From the NCBI GenBank assembly GCA_905331475.1, contig CAJNYU010000419.1, forward strand, positions 24,266-88,265: a stretch of DNA of 64,000 nucleotides, written 5' to 3'. The stretch's first letter is position 1, and every line of letters begins with the position of its first letter. Shown in pieces: positions 38,629 to 50,900 of the stretch. The notes below the pieces were generated by a model. That model did no database searches, was not told where the DNA came from, and saw only the letters and a program-made list of their open reading frames with translations. The stretch comes from Rotaria socialis (Eukaryota; Rotifera; Eurotatoria; Philodinida; Philodinidae). The translations under genes were made by a program, and so were the position numbers.

Positions 38629-39360
38629 TTTACTATGACCATTGATGTGAAGAAAAATTATCGAGTTGAAATTTTGATAGAAGCTTTGCCTTTAATTGAG
38701 CATTATTACTTACAAGCTTCATAAAAGAATATTCTACTAAATGAAAATGACATACGAATAATCATTCATTTGGAACCGATGACCCAGAGACATGCAGAAA
38801 TAGCAGTCTTCTAACAAATGATCTGATCTTTCGAGCAAAGAAAGAGCATATACTGACTCACAATTGTATGTTACGATGAAAAGAATTAGCTATGTGTTTG
38901 ATTAGCAGTAGCGAAAAATTAATTAGACAGCTTGTTCTGTACTGTTTCCGAAACTGTGGTATCGTATATTTTGGATGAAAAAAATTGAAAGCCATCAAGT
39001 ACTTCATGGAACTTGAGTTGTATATACAATCCATATACTCGTTTGCATTGATTCATAGAACTCTAGAGCTATCTATAATTTACATGAACTTCGATAAAGT
39101 TAAGAGATGGATTCGAACACGAGAACAAAATACTAAAAGACATGTACACAAACCGTTCAACTAAAATAGTCAAATAATATCTCTATTTATTGTCTCGTTA
39201 TTCTGACTCTCGCATAAAATTTTTATTGAAATAGATTTTCGATTTCTCATATTGATAAATTAAAAATGATCACTTCCTTGATACTTAAATCCAATTATTG
39301 TTGTCATATTCCCCTTGATTTACTTTATTTTTACATTCTTTGAAATTTAAATTTGAGTAC

Positions 39361-39452
39361 ACCCTAGTCAATTCTCCCTCGAAGAATCCCCAGGGAGTCC
39401 CTAGGGATTTCGTTATTGTGCGGGGAGTCGTCGGAGGAGAGTGGATTAGGGA
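39361..39452 (+). mobile_element. Short MITE, copy 1
   Basis: About 92 bp. Starts ACCCTAGTCAATTCTCCC and ends with the imperfect inverted copy GGAGAGTGGATTAGGGA. The GC-rich interior folds on itself (CCCCAGGGAGTCCCTAGGG). The same sequence occurs inverted at 59966-60069, with over 80 percent of bases shared by eye. Too short to encode anything. Confidence 0.8.
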
Positions 39453-40643
39453 CACCTCATTGAAACAAATTTAATCGGATCTAAATTGGATTTAATATTT
39501 AAAAACATTGAATGCATCAAATATGAATTGAGAAGAATTAAACTTAAAAATGTTTGCGTTTTGTTTTCTGATTTATTGAATTTTTGTGACTATGAATTCA
39601 GCATCCTTCAACTCAATAACATTGATAAGTGAAAGAAAGTTGCTTCTGTCATCAAAGCCCAGTTACATCAATATCATACGAACCAAAATCATATTTTAGT
39701 CGCTTCATAGGTAGTATCATTGGTCAGTATCGGGTAATCTATATATGATTCACAATAATTATTATTAAAATCTTAGATTACACGAAAATTCTTTTTTTCA
39801 CACGCCAACAAAACAAAGCAGCGTCATAAGTATTATCTTTGTATTATCCGTTACTGAATATCCTCCCACTGCTCAATATTGAAAGCAGCTCTTCATTGAA
39901 CGCTACGAAATGTATTTTATTTCGGTGAAAGCCCAGCAAAATGATTTTTCTAAGGGAAAGCAAGTACTCTTGTTATACTCTGGTGCTCAGCAATAGTCTA
40001 CGTTCGAATTTTGCTTTATAGAACGACTTAAAATCATTAGGTTTGAGAAGACTGCGATTCTGATATTGCATACAGAAGATTTGCATCGCGCTGTTCGTGT
40101 TTTAAAACCATTCGACTAGCAAACCTTCTATAAATCATTTCACATCGTTTCCAAAATAATGGAAAGGAATTCATTTTTGCTTAACTCACATGCGTTGCAT
40201 ATGGAAATTGCTGTAGCAGGATGGATGCAAAACGCGTTGTCTGCGGGCTGAAGTGCGTTTCACAGCGTTTCAATTCAAAAACGGTTCGAAACGCAATGTA
40301 GAAAATAAACTTTTCGGATTACTTCGAAAAATCAACGTAGCGAAACGCATTCTGTCGCAATAAAATGCTGCGAAAGGCATTTTGTCTTGAAGAAACGCGT
40401 TACGTGGCCCGTTTCCTTCAATTTTTTACGCCATGGGTATACTGTATATATATATTCAGTGTATAACTAGTCTTATCAAAAATATCCACCTGTTCATTCA
40501 TCAAGGACTGACATTTTATTTGCTAGAATAATCATACAAGAAAAGTGTGTACGTTTATGAAAAGAATTCTATTGATAATAAATAGTTCAAACCATAAAGC
40601 TCTTATCTTTTTATGACGAAATGGAACAGAACGTTAAGTTTCT

Positions 40644-40727
40644 CTTATTCTTTTTTTCTCTCACGTTTTGTCTTATTCTTTTTTTCTCTCACGTTTTGTC
40701 TTATTCTTTTTTATCTCACGTTTTTTC
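40644..40727. repeat. 28-bp tandem repeat, three copies
   Basis: The unit starts CTTATTCTTTTTTTCTCTCA, begins at 40644, 40672 and 40700, and is T-rich with the third copy degenerate. It lies 190 bp upstream of the glycosyltransferase start. Confidence 0.8.
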
Positions 40728-40912
40728 TTATTTAATATATACGCCACCTGACGCCTTGGTCTTTTTTTGTGCCCTATGTTTGCTCTTGTTTTTATGTTGC
40801 ACGAAGGTAGTTTATTTGTCAGAACTTCATTCCAACGCCTGTTTATTACTCGTGGATGTGCAATTAAATAAATATGAATATATCCTATTGCATTTTGTTG
40901 AAATAAAGTGCA

Positions 40913-42146
40913 ATGAAATTAATTAAGTATTTTATATTTGCATCCTGCCGTCGGTTACTGCTTAGAATACGACGTTGGTATTCTATTCGTCGTCTTGTTA
41001 CTACGAGTATTGCTGTATTCATTTTTTCAACATTTCTTCTTCTATTTTACTATTCTATATTAGTCATTCTTTTAAATTTTTGTTGTTCTTCTTCGGCAAA
41101 CATTATTATCTCGTTGACAAGTACTCCAAAACGGTTCCCCTGCGAGTTACCATTTACTATTCATTCTCTATTGACTCAAACGAAATTGCCGAAACAAATT
41201 CGACTTTATTTATCTCCTACATCTTCTTTCGTCAATCAAACCAATCTAACATTGAGTCGTTTAAAGCTGCACATAAAAAAAGTCGATCCATCGATAGTTA
41301 TCGCTAAACTCTTTGATAAATTAGTACGAATCCAGCTCGAAAACGAAGATTATGGACCAGCAACAAAATTTTTACCTATTCTAAAAGAATTTCATCTGTT
41401 GCCAACAAATGAGCTGAAATCACAGGCAATTATGATTTGCGACGATGATCACTATTATCATCCTCATACGATCGATGTTTTACTTAAATATTCGAATAAA
41501 TACAAGAATAGTATTGTTGGACTAAGAGGATGGCGAAGTAAGAATTGAATAAGTACACAAGAGCGAAGTTTTTCATGTCTCGAATAGGATACGCTTAATT
41601 TCAATATATCAAACACTCGAATAATTATCTCTATTTTTAGTTCGTGAAGATCTTACTTGGGGTGTATCCGGCGCAGAAGAATTATCTTATCATGTAGTCG
41701 AAGCATTCCGGCTATCGGAAATCTATCGTGTTGGTGTTATTACTGCAAATAGTGCCTATGTAATCCGTCCGTCATTCTTTGATTCTCATATTTATGTTGA
41801 TTTCAACGGCGCTCCGAACGACATACGTCGTGTTGATGATATTTGGTTGAATGGTCATGCATCAGAAAGAAATATAGCTCGTTTAGTAGTGCCATCATGT
41901 TGTTCTAGTATTGGTGTAACTCGAACGCATGAACTAGAAAATTATTTAATTTCACATCACATGACACGATCAGCAGCGAACGATCACGCATTAAAATGGT
42001 TTAATCGAACATGGGAAAAAGATCTATGGTACAAATTTAAAGGAGAAAATCGACCGCAGTATCGCAGCTGGTGGACGAAAGTCTATCGAGAATGGATTAA
42101 TATTATTTTACGATTGAAATTTATTATTTATGTTGGTTTTAGCTAA
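40913..42146 (+). CDS. Type II membrane glycosyltransferase-like protein
   Basis: Two exons (40913-41537, 41641-42146), 376 aa. An N-terminal basic segment is followed by a hydrophobic anchor (about residues 31-56, LVTTSIAVFIFSTFLLLFYYS), giving Golgi-type type II topology. The luminal part begins IIISLTSTPKRF and has a GT-A-like pattern: SLLTQTKLPKQIRLYL, then EDYGPATKFLPIL, then the metal/nucleotide-sugar DXD-type motif CDDDHYYHP (Asp177-179), then GLRGWR and VRPSFFD..YVDF. This arrangement (SLTTTPKR ... DYGPATK ... DDD ... GWR) is one I associate with family-2-like glycosyltransferases common in bacteria and algae. Donor and acceptor cannot be read from the sequence. No damage seen. Confidence 0.65.
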
Positions 42147-43497
42147 ATTTTTCGTAGAAATGAATTAAAAACAAAAACTAGTGTTACATAAGTAATGGAA
42201 TGATAGTCAGATGACATACTTAGATTTATCATGATAGAAAAACTGAATGTCTATTGATTTTGTATAGTCATTTGTTTATTTTTTCTTTCGAGAAGAACAT
42301 ATCACGCATAGATAAGGCCTATCGTTCATGTACTTGATGGCCACCGTTCGATATATTTCAATTACAACAAAATTGCGCAAACCAATGAATACATAAAACA
42401 AAAGAACGTTTAAGCCAATACATATAACTAATTGTAAAGCCTTTTTCTATTGATAACATACCGCTCTTTTCAACTCAGCGACACAAGAAGATACGGCTAA
42501 ATTTTTAAAAATCTATTTCAATAAATATGAACACTCACTAAATCACTGTAAAACGAAATATAATCACCATTTTTGGCTCGATCGATCAGTATAATTGGAA
42601 CTCAAATGTTTATTGATTGATAGACTTTTAGGACACGCCCAATTGCAAAGATTATATTTGATATCAAATAACAGATCAATTTGAACCGGCTACAAACTGT
42701 ATTTGTTGAAAGAGACTTTTATTCTGTTATTGCTACGGTCCTATATATTCGATAGGGATAGTTTTATCTTGACATACAAAAGAAAAAGTTTGATACGCTT
42801 TAAGAGACATTAAAAATTGAAAAAAGTGCCGGCATGTAAAATTGAGATAATTTCAATTACTTTGACATTAAATTAGTGCATCTAGCGCAACAAACTCATG
42901 TGAAATAAACACACGCAGGAGATAGGTTAAATTTGTTGTTTCTTGAGAAATATATCTTTCCTAAAAATGTCGCCTAATTTTACACATCATTAAACTGTTT
43001 CTCGAACAATAATATCAATTGTGTGTCTCAGAGCAAACTTATCATAACAATGATGCTCAATAATCACGAGCATAGCTCTTTATCACATTTTCTTTTTCTC
43101 CAGTGTGTTAACACAAAGTGGTAATAACAGCCAACGGGTACGATGTTGCACACCTTCAAGCTAGTTTGTGTAAGAGAAAAGAAAGATACAGTCGGAAAAG
43201 ATATCGAAGAAATGTAACATCTGCGAAAAGCAAAACAAATGGTATATTCTTTCAACTTGTTCCACAAGCATCATCACTCATACCGACGATCTCTTTTTTC
43301 TCACTCTTACTTTTTTCTTCGTCTTTTTTTTTTCGTTCGACGTTCGATTGGTTGGAGAAAAAAGGTGATATATCTCTTTTATTGATTGGCTTGAATTGAA
43401 GAATATTAAATAGAGAAAATAAAATTCATCTATCATTAGTTTTATTTCAAATTACTATCCGGTGAACACAGTCGTCAATAGAAGATATCAAACAGCA
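42147..43497. other. 1.35 kb intergenic region
   Basis: AT-rich, no coding frame or terminal repeats recognised. It should contain regulatory sequence of the homeobox gene. Confidence 0.5.
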
Positions 43498-44319
43498 ATG
43501 GACGAGAACTCATCTTCGTTTGTTCAACTGCATCGTGACGATTCTGGCTATGGTTCTCCAGTGCTGAATCATGAATTTCTAAGCCCACATCAATCTTCGT
43601 CAGCTTATTATTCCTATCAACATACGTATCATCCGCATATTCCGTATTCAAATAATTCATTTCATATGTACGATCAATTAATTGGCAATAATAATGTTTA
43701 TAATAGTAAGTGAAATTATATGAGAAGCGTTTGCGTAGAAAAAAAAATTTTCAATTGACTTTCTAGCAATCGATTCATCGATGACAATGCCTGCTGAACA
43801 ATTATCGGGTCCAACACTTGATCTATGTTCATCGCCATTACCTGTTTGTACGAATTCATCGTCTACACCATCAAGAGATTCAAACAGTAGTAATATCTGT
43901 CCTCCTTATGACTATAAAATAAATTGGGGTAAAGAATAAATAAAAATTGTCGACGTTGCAGAAAAATTCTTTCTATAAATAAAACAGCGAATAATTGAAT
44001 TCTTTTTCTATGATTATTATCTATAGTTCCACCGCAAGGTCGTCGTCGCCGGCAACGAACTGTATTTACACAAACTCATGTTCAACAACTCGATAGTGTA
44101 TTTATGCATAATCAATATCCCGATATTGAATTACGTGAAACACTTGCTGCTCAAATGGGTGTTCCGGAATCACGAATTCAGGTACGCAGTGAATTTTTGC
44201 TCGAAGAAAAATGCTAAACGAATTACATCTTATAGGTTTGGTTCAAAAATCGACGAACACGCGCACGAACAGCACATCGCCAGCAATTTAAATTATCCGA
44301 ATCATCTTCATCTCATTAA
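43498..44319 (+). CDS. K50 paired-like homeobox transcription factor
   Basis: Four exons (43498-43705, 43767-43928, 44027-44181, 44236-44319), 202 aa. The N-terminal half is Ser/Tyr/His/Pro-rich (SGYGSPVLNHEFLSPHQSSS), an activation or repression region. The homeodomain covers about residues 130-189: RRQRTVFTQTHVQQLD, YPDIELRETLAAQMGVPESR, then IQVWFKNRRTRAR. Lysine at homeodomain position 50 (residue 179) puts it in the K50 class (goosecoid, Otx, Pitx, bicoid-like), binding TAATCC-type sites by family knowledge. The third intron falls between homeodomain positions 46 and 47 (IQ|VWF), the usual paired-class site. The protein stops 17 residues after the homeodomain. No eh1, OAR or paired domain seen. 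Ortholog identity is uncertain. Confidence 0.85.
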
Positions 44320-44864
44320 GGCTCGCTGTCTTTTTCTGTATATTAATATTAAACATTATGAATAAATTATACCTCGTTCGTTATATCTCTAAAATAAAAA
44401 AAGATCTCAATCTTTCATATTTCGAAGAAAATAAAAACTTGTATTGTTCGTCGAATTACCAACGATATAAGAATTAGTTCATTACTCATGTTCTTATCCT
44501 ACAAATAGTTTAAATGTTTCTTATTCTAACACAAATCGACGAAAATTGTTTCGTTCTATCGAAAGGAAGCATATGTAGTATGAGTAATTGAGACAAATTA
44601 CGTGCCGATGACCAACAAGAATAACAATCAGTATGCATATGTATAGACACGATAGATTTTCTTTTTGTCTTCTTACTCGACGACGAAATGATGTTATGCA
44701 TATTGAAGTTAAGAAGAAAAAAAATAGATGATGCATACAATATGAATTAGAAGCAACGAAAGATTCTAAGGAGAATGTGCTTTTGTTTTTCAAGGAAAAA
44801 ATCAAATATTTTCTTAATATAATTATCCGACACAATATGAGATTTATTTCGAAATGTTTTGTTT
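44320..44864. other. Convergent spacer between homeobox and RING-CH genes
   Basis: 3' flanks of two convergent genes. AATAAA-like signals are present (44363, 44391). No gene seen. Confidence 0.5.
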
Positions 44865-45629
44865 TTAGGTTTCATTAGTATTATCTGTATTCGTTTTTTT
44901 TTTGTATTGTTCTAATTCGCTTCTTCGATCTTGAAAATCTTTAATAATATATTTTTCTGCTTCTTGTCGTAGCCATAGTTGACTTGCATGATGTTTCATA
45001 AGTTTTTTTAGTAGGATTACGCTTGCAACTACTCCAACGATCAAGCCAACAAGAGCACATACTATTATAAAAGCTACTACACTGCCACACATACCATTCG
45101 TGTTGCAATTGCCAGTTGAAGAGCTTCTACTGAGAGAAGCGCAAAAGAATATAATCATAGTGATGAGACCCACAATAGCTAATAATAATATAACAGCGCT
45201 TAAATAATAAACCATAAATCCTTTAATTAACTCTGGAAATAGATCTTTGACGTTTCCACTCTTTCTGTCCATAAATTTTAATAGAAATGCTAAAACAAGA
45301 ATAACGAATTGAACCAATAAAATAATTGCTGTTGAATCACGAATAACAAAAACATAATATTTCAACAGTCGTTCCCTTTCAGCTTTGGCATCGCTTGAAA
45401 CCGATTCGACAATATATTCAAATTTACATACATCGCAATATTTAAAACCTCTTCCACCTGCATTTTCCGATCGCCATTCATTTAAACATTTTCTATGAAT
45501 GTAAGCCGAACCACCACTACATAAACATGGACTAATTATATCATTCGGATTATCATCATCCAAACATATTCGACATTGTTTCGACTGACTATTTGCAGTT
45601 GTCGAATTTTGACCACTTTCTAAGAGCAT
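44865..45629 (-). CDS. Membrane-associated RING-CH (MARCH-type) E3 ligase
   Basis: Intronless, 254 aa. The N-terminal RING-CH finger (C4HC3) is complete: CRICLDDD, then CLCSGG, HRKCLNEW and CDVC (about residues 19-67). Three to four hydrophobic helices follow (IILLVQFVILVLAFLL, YYLSAVILLLAIVGLITM, VVAFIIVCALVGLIVG) and then a charged C-terminal tail. MARCH proteins ubiquitinate membrane proteins from endosome, ER or mitochondrial membranes. The assignment within the MARCH family is open. A TTGATTTCAG acceptor lies 12 bp before the ATG on this strand, so the leader may be spliced. Confidence 0.88.
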   Translation of the reverse strand: MLLESGQNSTTANSQSKQCRICLDDDNPNDIISPCLCSGGSAYIHRKCLNEWRSENAGGRGFKYCDVCKFEYIVESVSSDAKAERERLLKYYVFVIRDSTAIILLVQFVILVLAFLLKFMDRKSGNVKDLFPELIKGFMVYYLSAVILLLAIVGLITMIIFFCASLSRSSSTGNCNTNGMCGSVVAFIIVCALVGLIVGVVASVILLKKLMKHHASQLWLRQEAEKYIIKDFQDRRSELEQYKKKTNTDNTNET

Positions 45630-47982
45630 AATTTTATTTTACTGAAATCAATCTTCTACGAGAGAGATGTATATGTTGTGAAAAATAGTAACCAAAGCAC
45701 ATGACGTACATACCTTTTCCTTTGCATTCGAAAAATATTTACGTCAGAAACTGGCAGAACGCGCACACGCAACGCATATTATTCATAGTAGAAAAAACAT
45801 TTCTGTCAATGATTGCTTGATGACTATTCCTCTCGTTTACTGTCGAAGTATGGATCTCCGATCAGGCGATGAGTCATCCATTCCTTCTCCTGCGTCACAT
45901 TATTTGACATTGTGTGGTTTCGAAAAATGTTTTGTAGATTTCAATTGTAACCTATGCAAGTTGCTTATCTTTTCGTTTCGCTATCCATTGATTGTTTTGA
46001 AGATGAGAAATGAACAATCATTAGCACTGTTACCGTAACGCAAATGTATCGTCTACAACAGGAATAGGTATATGCACAATAATCAATATTCTGTACGAAA
46101 AATATTACAATACTTTTCATGTAACCGTTTTTATGTGGGCTATTCTAAAGCTCATTACGATTAATTTTGGATTGTTAGCTTATTAGGATTTAAAACAATT
46201 TTCTCATCAAACAGTACCAATAGTTTGTCCTCGACATGAAGCATAATTAACACTAATGATTCGTGTAGAAGTTATTTAGAGTTCTCTTGATACTTCATCT
46301 ACTATTATTTTACGTACTGATACATTGAATAAGACTTTTGGACACGGTCTGTTACGTAACTGTTGCACAGATATGCTTTATTAATGCATTATTAACATGT
46401 ATTTATCAATGTAATTTTACGGTGAGTTTGAATTGGTTATTCTAAATCAATATAAAGTCGATCTTTTTTTCTCATTTAATGTCCATTTTATATTTATATT
46501 TGTGTATCTGAACGATTTCGAAAACAGTTGCATTACGTTGCAATCGATATTTATTTAAATCTTTGTCGAAGACTAGGAAGGAATTGGGTATTACCAGAGG
46601 TACAAGTCAGAGAATCAAATGGAACGCGACTAGTAACTGTTCTAACATTGAATTGGATTAAAAAATATATTTCATTTTTCATTTTTTTATGTTGATGTGC
46701 TTTGTAAATAAATGCGACATTGTTAAAGAAGTATTTAATGTTTTTTTCTGAACTGGTTTTGCAAGATTTTTTAAAATTTCGATTTTTTTTGTGTCCATTT
46801 GCCATTTAAATTCATTTGTGTGTTCTAGTTCAATACTGAAACACATAAAATAATATTAGAACTCGAAATAGCAGAACGTTAATCTGATGAAAAAATTTTT
46901 TTCACCCAACCTTGAGGGAGAGTACACGGAATTTTTTCGACGAAAATTTAATTACTCGAAAAGATTTGAAATGCAGTTAAACCCACTCAGTATTTTATGC
47001 TGATTCCGAATATAATATCATTTTTTACAACAACTATAGTCTTTCAGGACCTAATTCCATAGAGAGTAGGAAAAAACGTGCACATCTTTAAGTGGCCAAT
47101 GTTTTTTGGCTCTCGTAATCATCCTATTGTGTAGCGTGTAAAAATGTCTATGGACTGGTCAATATGAGAACAGTTCTATTGTGATATATTTGTGCCGAAA
47201 ATGGGAGGCTCTTTTCAAGAGAAACAGTCAAATTTTGTTAGTGTCCATAATATTTTTGAAAGTCATTTTTTTCGTGACAGATTTAGTAGCAAAATGCTGG
47301 TATCAACGGCAGCTTCATTTCATATGTAATTTGACTAGGTTCAGTTGAAAAAATCGGAACGGGCCGATAGGGTATCTTATACGCCCCTGTCCTTTCATTT
47401 GAATATAAACCTATATAATCACCAACAGTTGCAATTAGATATTGTAAATCCATGCGCTAATCCTTTTAGTATAAAGTATTCTGACTGATTTTCTTATTCA
47501 TGAGTTTTTGCTTACGCAGTCTTGGAAGAAGCTTTCTGCTTAGGAAATTCTAATTTCTCAAGTGTCAATTGTTATTATTGTTCTCGTGTTTATCAATATC
47601 GAGCCTTTACGACTCATGTTATACCATGTAGTATCGTCTAGGTTTTCTTTTCAAAAAAACTGAATGAAGTTTAAAAGTATTTGACCAAATCAAAGATGGG
47701 AAAAGTAACACCTTGCCAAGAAGATAATATCAGAGCATATGCGGTAAGTGGTTCATGGAAAAACAATGGCGTCTATTCTGTGAGTTTAATCTGAATGAAG
47801 ATTTTCACGTTCGTTTGGATCTTTGATCTGAATTCAGTTCTCTATTTTAACACACCAACCATTTTCAATTTTTGATTTATTATAGAAGGCATATAAAAAA
47901 AAACGCTTCATGAAAAATGTTCGGCAAACTTTTAAAAGTGTTTGCTTAAACGCAATGTTAATCTCCTCGTCTTGTTTTATAT
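45630..47982. other. 2.35 kb intergenic region
   Basis: No gene recognised. A minus-strand frame at 46551-46805 (84 codons) ends in a plausible stretch but is mostly Lys/Asn-rich low complexity, so I do not call it. Confidence 0.5.
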
Positions 47983-50900
47983 CTATTGTTCCGACATTGG
48001 TATCGATCTTCTTGGAATTCGTGATATATGTCTTATCGGAGGCTTGGTTCTGTCACTTGTAGGAGTAGCCAGTGATTTCGCGTTGCCATTTTCCTGATAA
48101 AGTTTGCTTACAGCATTGACAAATCGAGTGAATTTATGTGGAACCATTATTTTACCAGCGTTTGCTTGGGCAAATGCTTGAGAATAAATTTGATACTCAC
48201 ACTTTGCTTTTTCTTCTGTTGAAACACGATAAGCATACATTAATAGTTCGTTTCCATCTTCAAAATCGTACAGATCACAAATTTCTGATAGAACTTTATT
48301 CTGCTGAAACCACACAGAAACATCATTTTTGGTCCATTCAGCAATGGGCTTTTGAGAGAGATCAATTGTCGACACCGTTGTTGCTATTATACTAGAAAGA
48401 CAAAATTGACCATTAGAAGGAAACTTTTGCACATTAGAGATTTGTTTAATTTTCTAACAAAAAAAAGTATTATTTCAATAGTTTCAATATAAACCTTGTA
48501 TTATTCATGTTACATCGTAGTAGTGGTTGATTATTTTTCTCAGTTGGTACTTCATAATGAACTGGAAACGACGACAAGATTTCTTTTATAGAACTTTTGC
48601 TTTTTGTTTCATTCAATGAAAGAAACTCATTGATCATGTTCATTAGTTCTTCTAATGACTTCGGTTCCAATGGATACATTTGATTGAATCGAACATATTT
48701 GGACATACACATAAGAAGCTCTAAGAAAGAAGATACAGATTTTTCAGATACTTTGAAGATTAATATGAATTTGCTAATCTTACCCATATGATTAGGTGGA
48801 CTCGACCGTCCAATAAATATTGGTATTACATTTTTCTTCAATTTATTAAATACATAAAAAAATTCTTGTTGACACGATTTACTTTCATAATATTTTTGAC
48901 TTAATAAACAAAGAATGACACTTGAATTAACTATACCATCAGCAATTCTTTCCCAGAGATTTCCTGTAGTACAATATTTCCTATCAATCCAAATATCAAA
49001 AATTTCATTTTTCTTGTCTAATTCTTTGTAAAGTTCAGTGCAGAAGTCGTAGTCAGCATGTGAATAGCTAATCATAATACTTGGTTTTGAAGGTTTTAAG
49101 GTTTTGTCACTGCTACTGTCGATTGGAGACGAATTAACTTTCATACCACAAGTTTGTAACGCTGAAAGATCTCGACATTGTAACGTCTCAGATTCATTTG
49201 GAGTTTCACTGATATTACAAATAATGCCATCGGCTGCTTTTCGAATATCTTCAATGTATTTGGGTACATAGTGAGGAGACGTATCAGAAATTTTCTCATT
49301 GGCTATTTCTTTGACTATTTTTATGAACTCCGGAATTTCCAGAAGCTCTCGTTTATATCGTTGTCGAAGAGAAACACTCCAAAGAATGTTAAGTAATGCC
49401 GCGTTAGTGGTTTCTTTCAAAGAATCATCATCGGGTACATCCTTGTAAAATTTTAGAAATAATCTAATTAAAAATTGAGTAGCTGGCGTGTTTTCATCGT
49501 CAAAATCAACCTGTGAATGTTGCAAAATATAATCAAGAGTTCGATCATAGTTAATCAGTTTCACAAGAACAATCAACGGTTCACTAATGTGCGTCCCATT
49601 CTTGTCACAATAGCTGGTATATTGTGAGGCTATTACGACCTTCTCTAGTAATATATCGAGGACATGATTTATGCGTTTGCGATCATTTTTTATTTGATCA
49701 GGTGTACTTAGAAGAGCTAGAGTCATTTGACAGTGTATCTTCACGTTATTTGGGCATTCAAAACAATTATCCTGGTGCCATTTTGTCATTAAATCGGCGG
49801 CTTGATGTGAATTAAGATCTATTATGCCATCGTCATGACGACTAATATTGTACATGGTATAGATCAGCGGTGTAGCGGCTTGGCGCTTATTTTTTTGAGC
49901 CTTGAAAAACAAGGTAATAAAAAAGACTCTCGTTTTTCACACAAAAATTTTGATGAACTTACTTGAAAACAATCTGGTTTTTGTCCTTCGTACCTTAAAC
50001 AATGCAATAAATAGTGCAAGATTAGATCATTTTCTTTTTTATCCGATAGTTTAAAGCCTTTAGACAAAACAATATTTTTGAAACTACCATAGTTTGCAAA
50101 AATAATTGAAAATTTGTTCTAACAACTTCTCAATCTGCTACTAATATAATAAGATATTGGATCATTTCACTTTCAAAACTAAAGTCTCTACATTGATATG
50201 GATATTTAAAGCAATTTTCAGACATATAGATGACTAACACTACATCTAGCTTTTAGTTTGTTTTTAAGGGGTGAATTCGCTGTAACTTTGACGATCTTCA
50301 AGATAAAAGTTGAATAAAAATGTTGAAGTTAACTCGATCTCCGAATTTTTAATCATTATATTCTATCCACAAATTCATTCTAACACAGACTTACTCAAGG
50401 AGTTTGGTTAACCATTGCGATATATTTTCTACGCAGTTGATTTCAATAAGGTTCGGTATTAATATTGTTTTATCGGCATAATTACAGAAAAAAATTAAAA
50501 TTGAAGATACTGTCTCTGAATATTCAGGTTTCCATGTGGGCATCGTCCAGCTATCAAATTCAGCCTTTACGAAATTCAACAATAGAGTTAAGCTATCATT
50601 ATAACCATTCAATTGTTTTAGATCGTCGTTAGTGACGTTCAGAGTTCGGATGGAGTCAACCAGCAAGTCTAAACTGAAGCAAGTAGAAATATACTTTTCG
50701 TAGAACATTTTGATATTGGCATTAATAGGGTCACGTGTTAAATATTTTTTCATTCCAGATAATTTAAATAAATTCAAATATAAATAAAATGTTTCTCGAG
50801 AAAAAACTTGATCTTTTCTAAATAATGCTGTTACATCTGCATAATTAATTGATTCTGCAAGCAGTTGCAAACCATTTTCAACCGTCGTTAAAGTTTCCGT

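Larger units (their letters stand above)
38629..40912. other. 2.3 kb intergenic region
   Basis: No gene recognised. Contains a short MITE (39361-39452), a stretch at 40225-40425 where variants of GAAACGC recur about six times on both strands, and a 28-bp tandem repeat (40644-40727). Confidence 0.5.

Noticed and set aside
40621-40926. 101-codon plus frame before the glycosyltransferase
   Set aside because: Its first part translates the 28-bp tandem repeat, and it overlaps the real start in a different frame.
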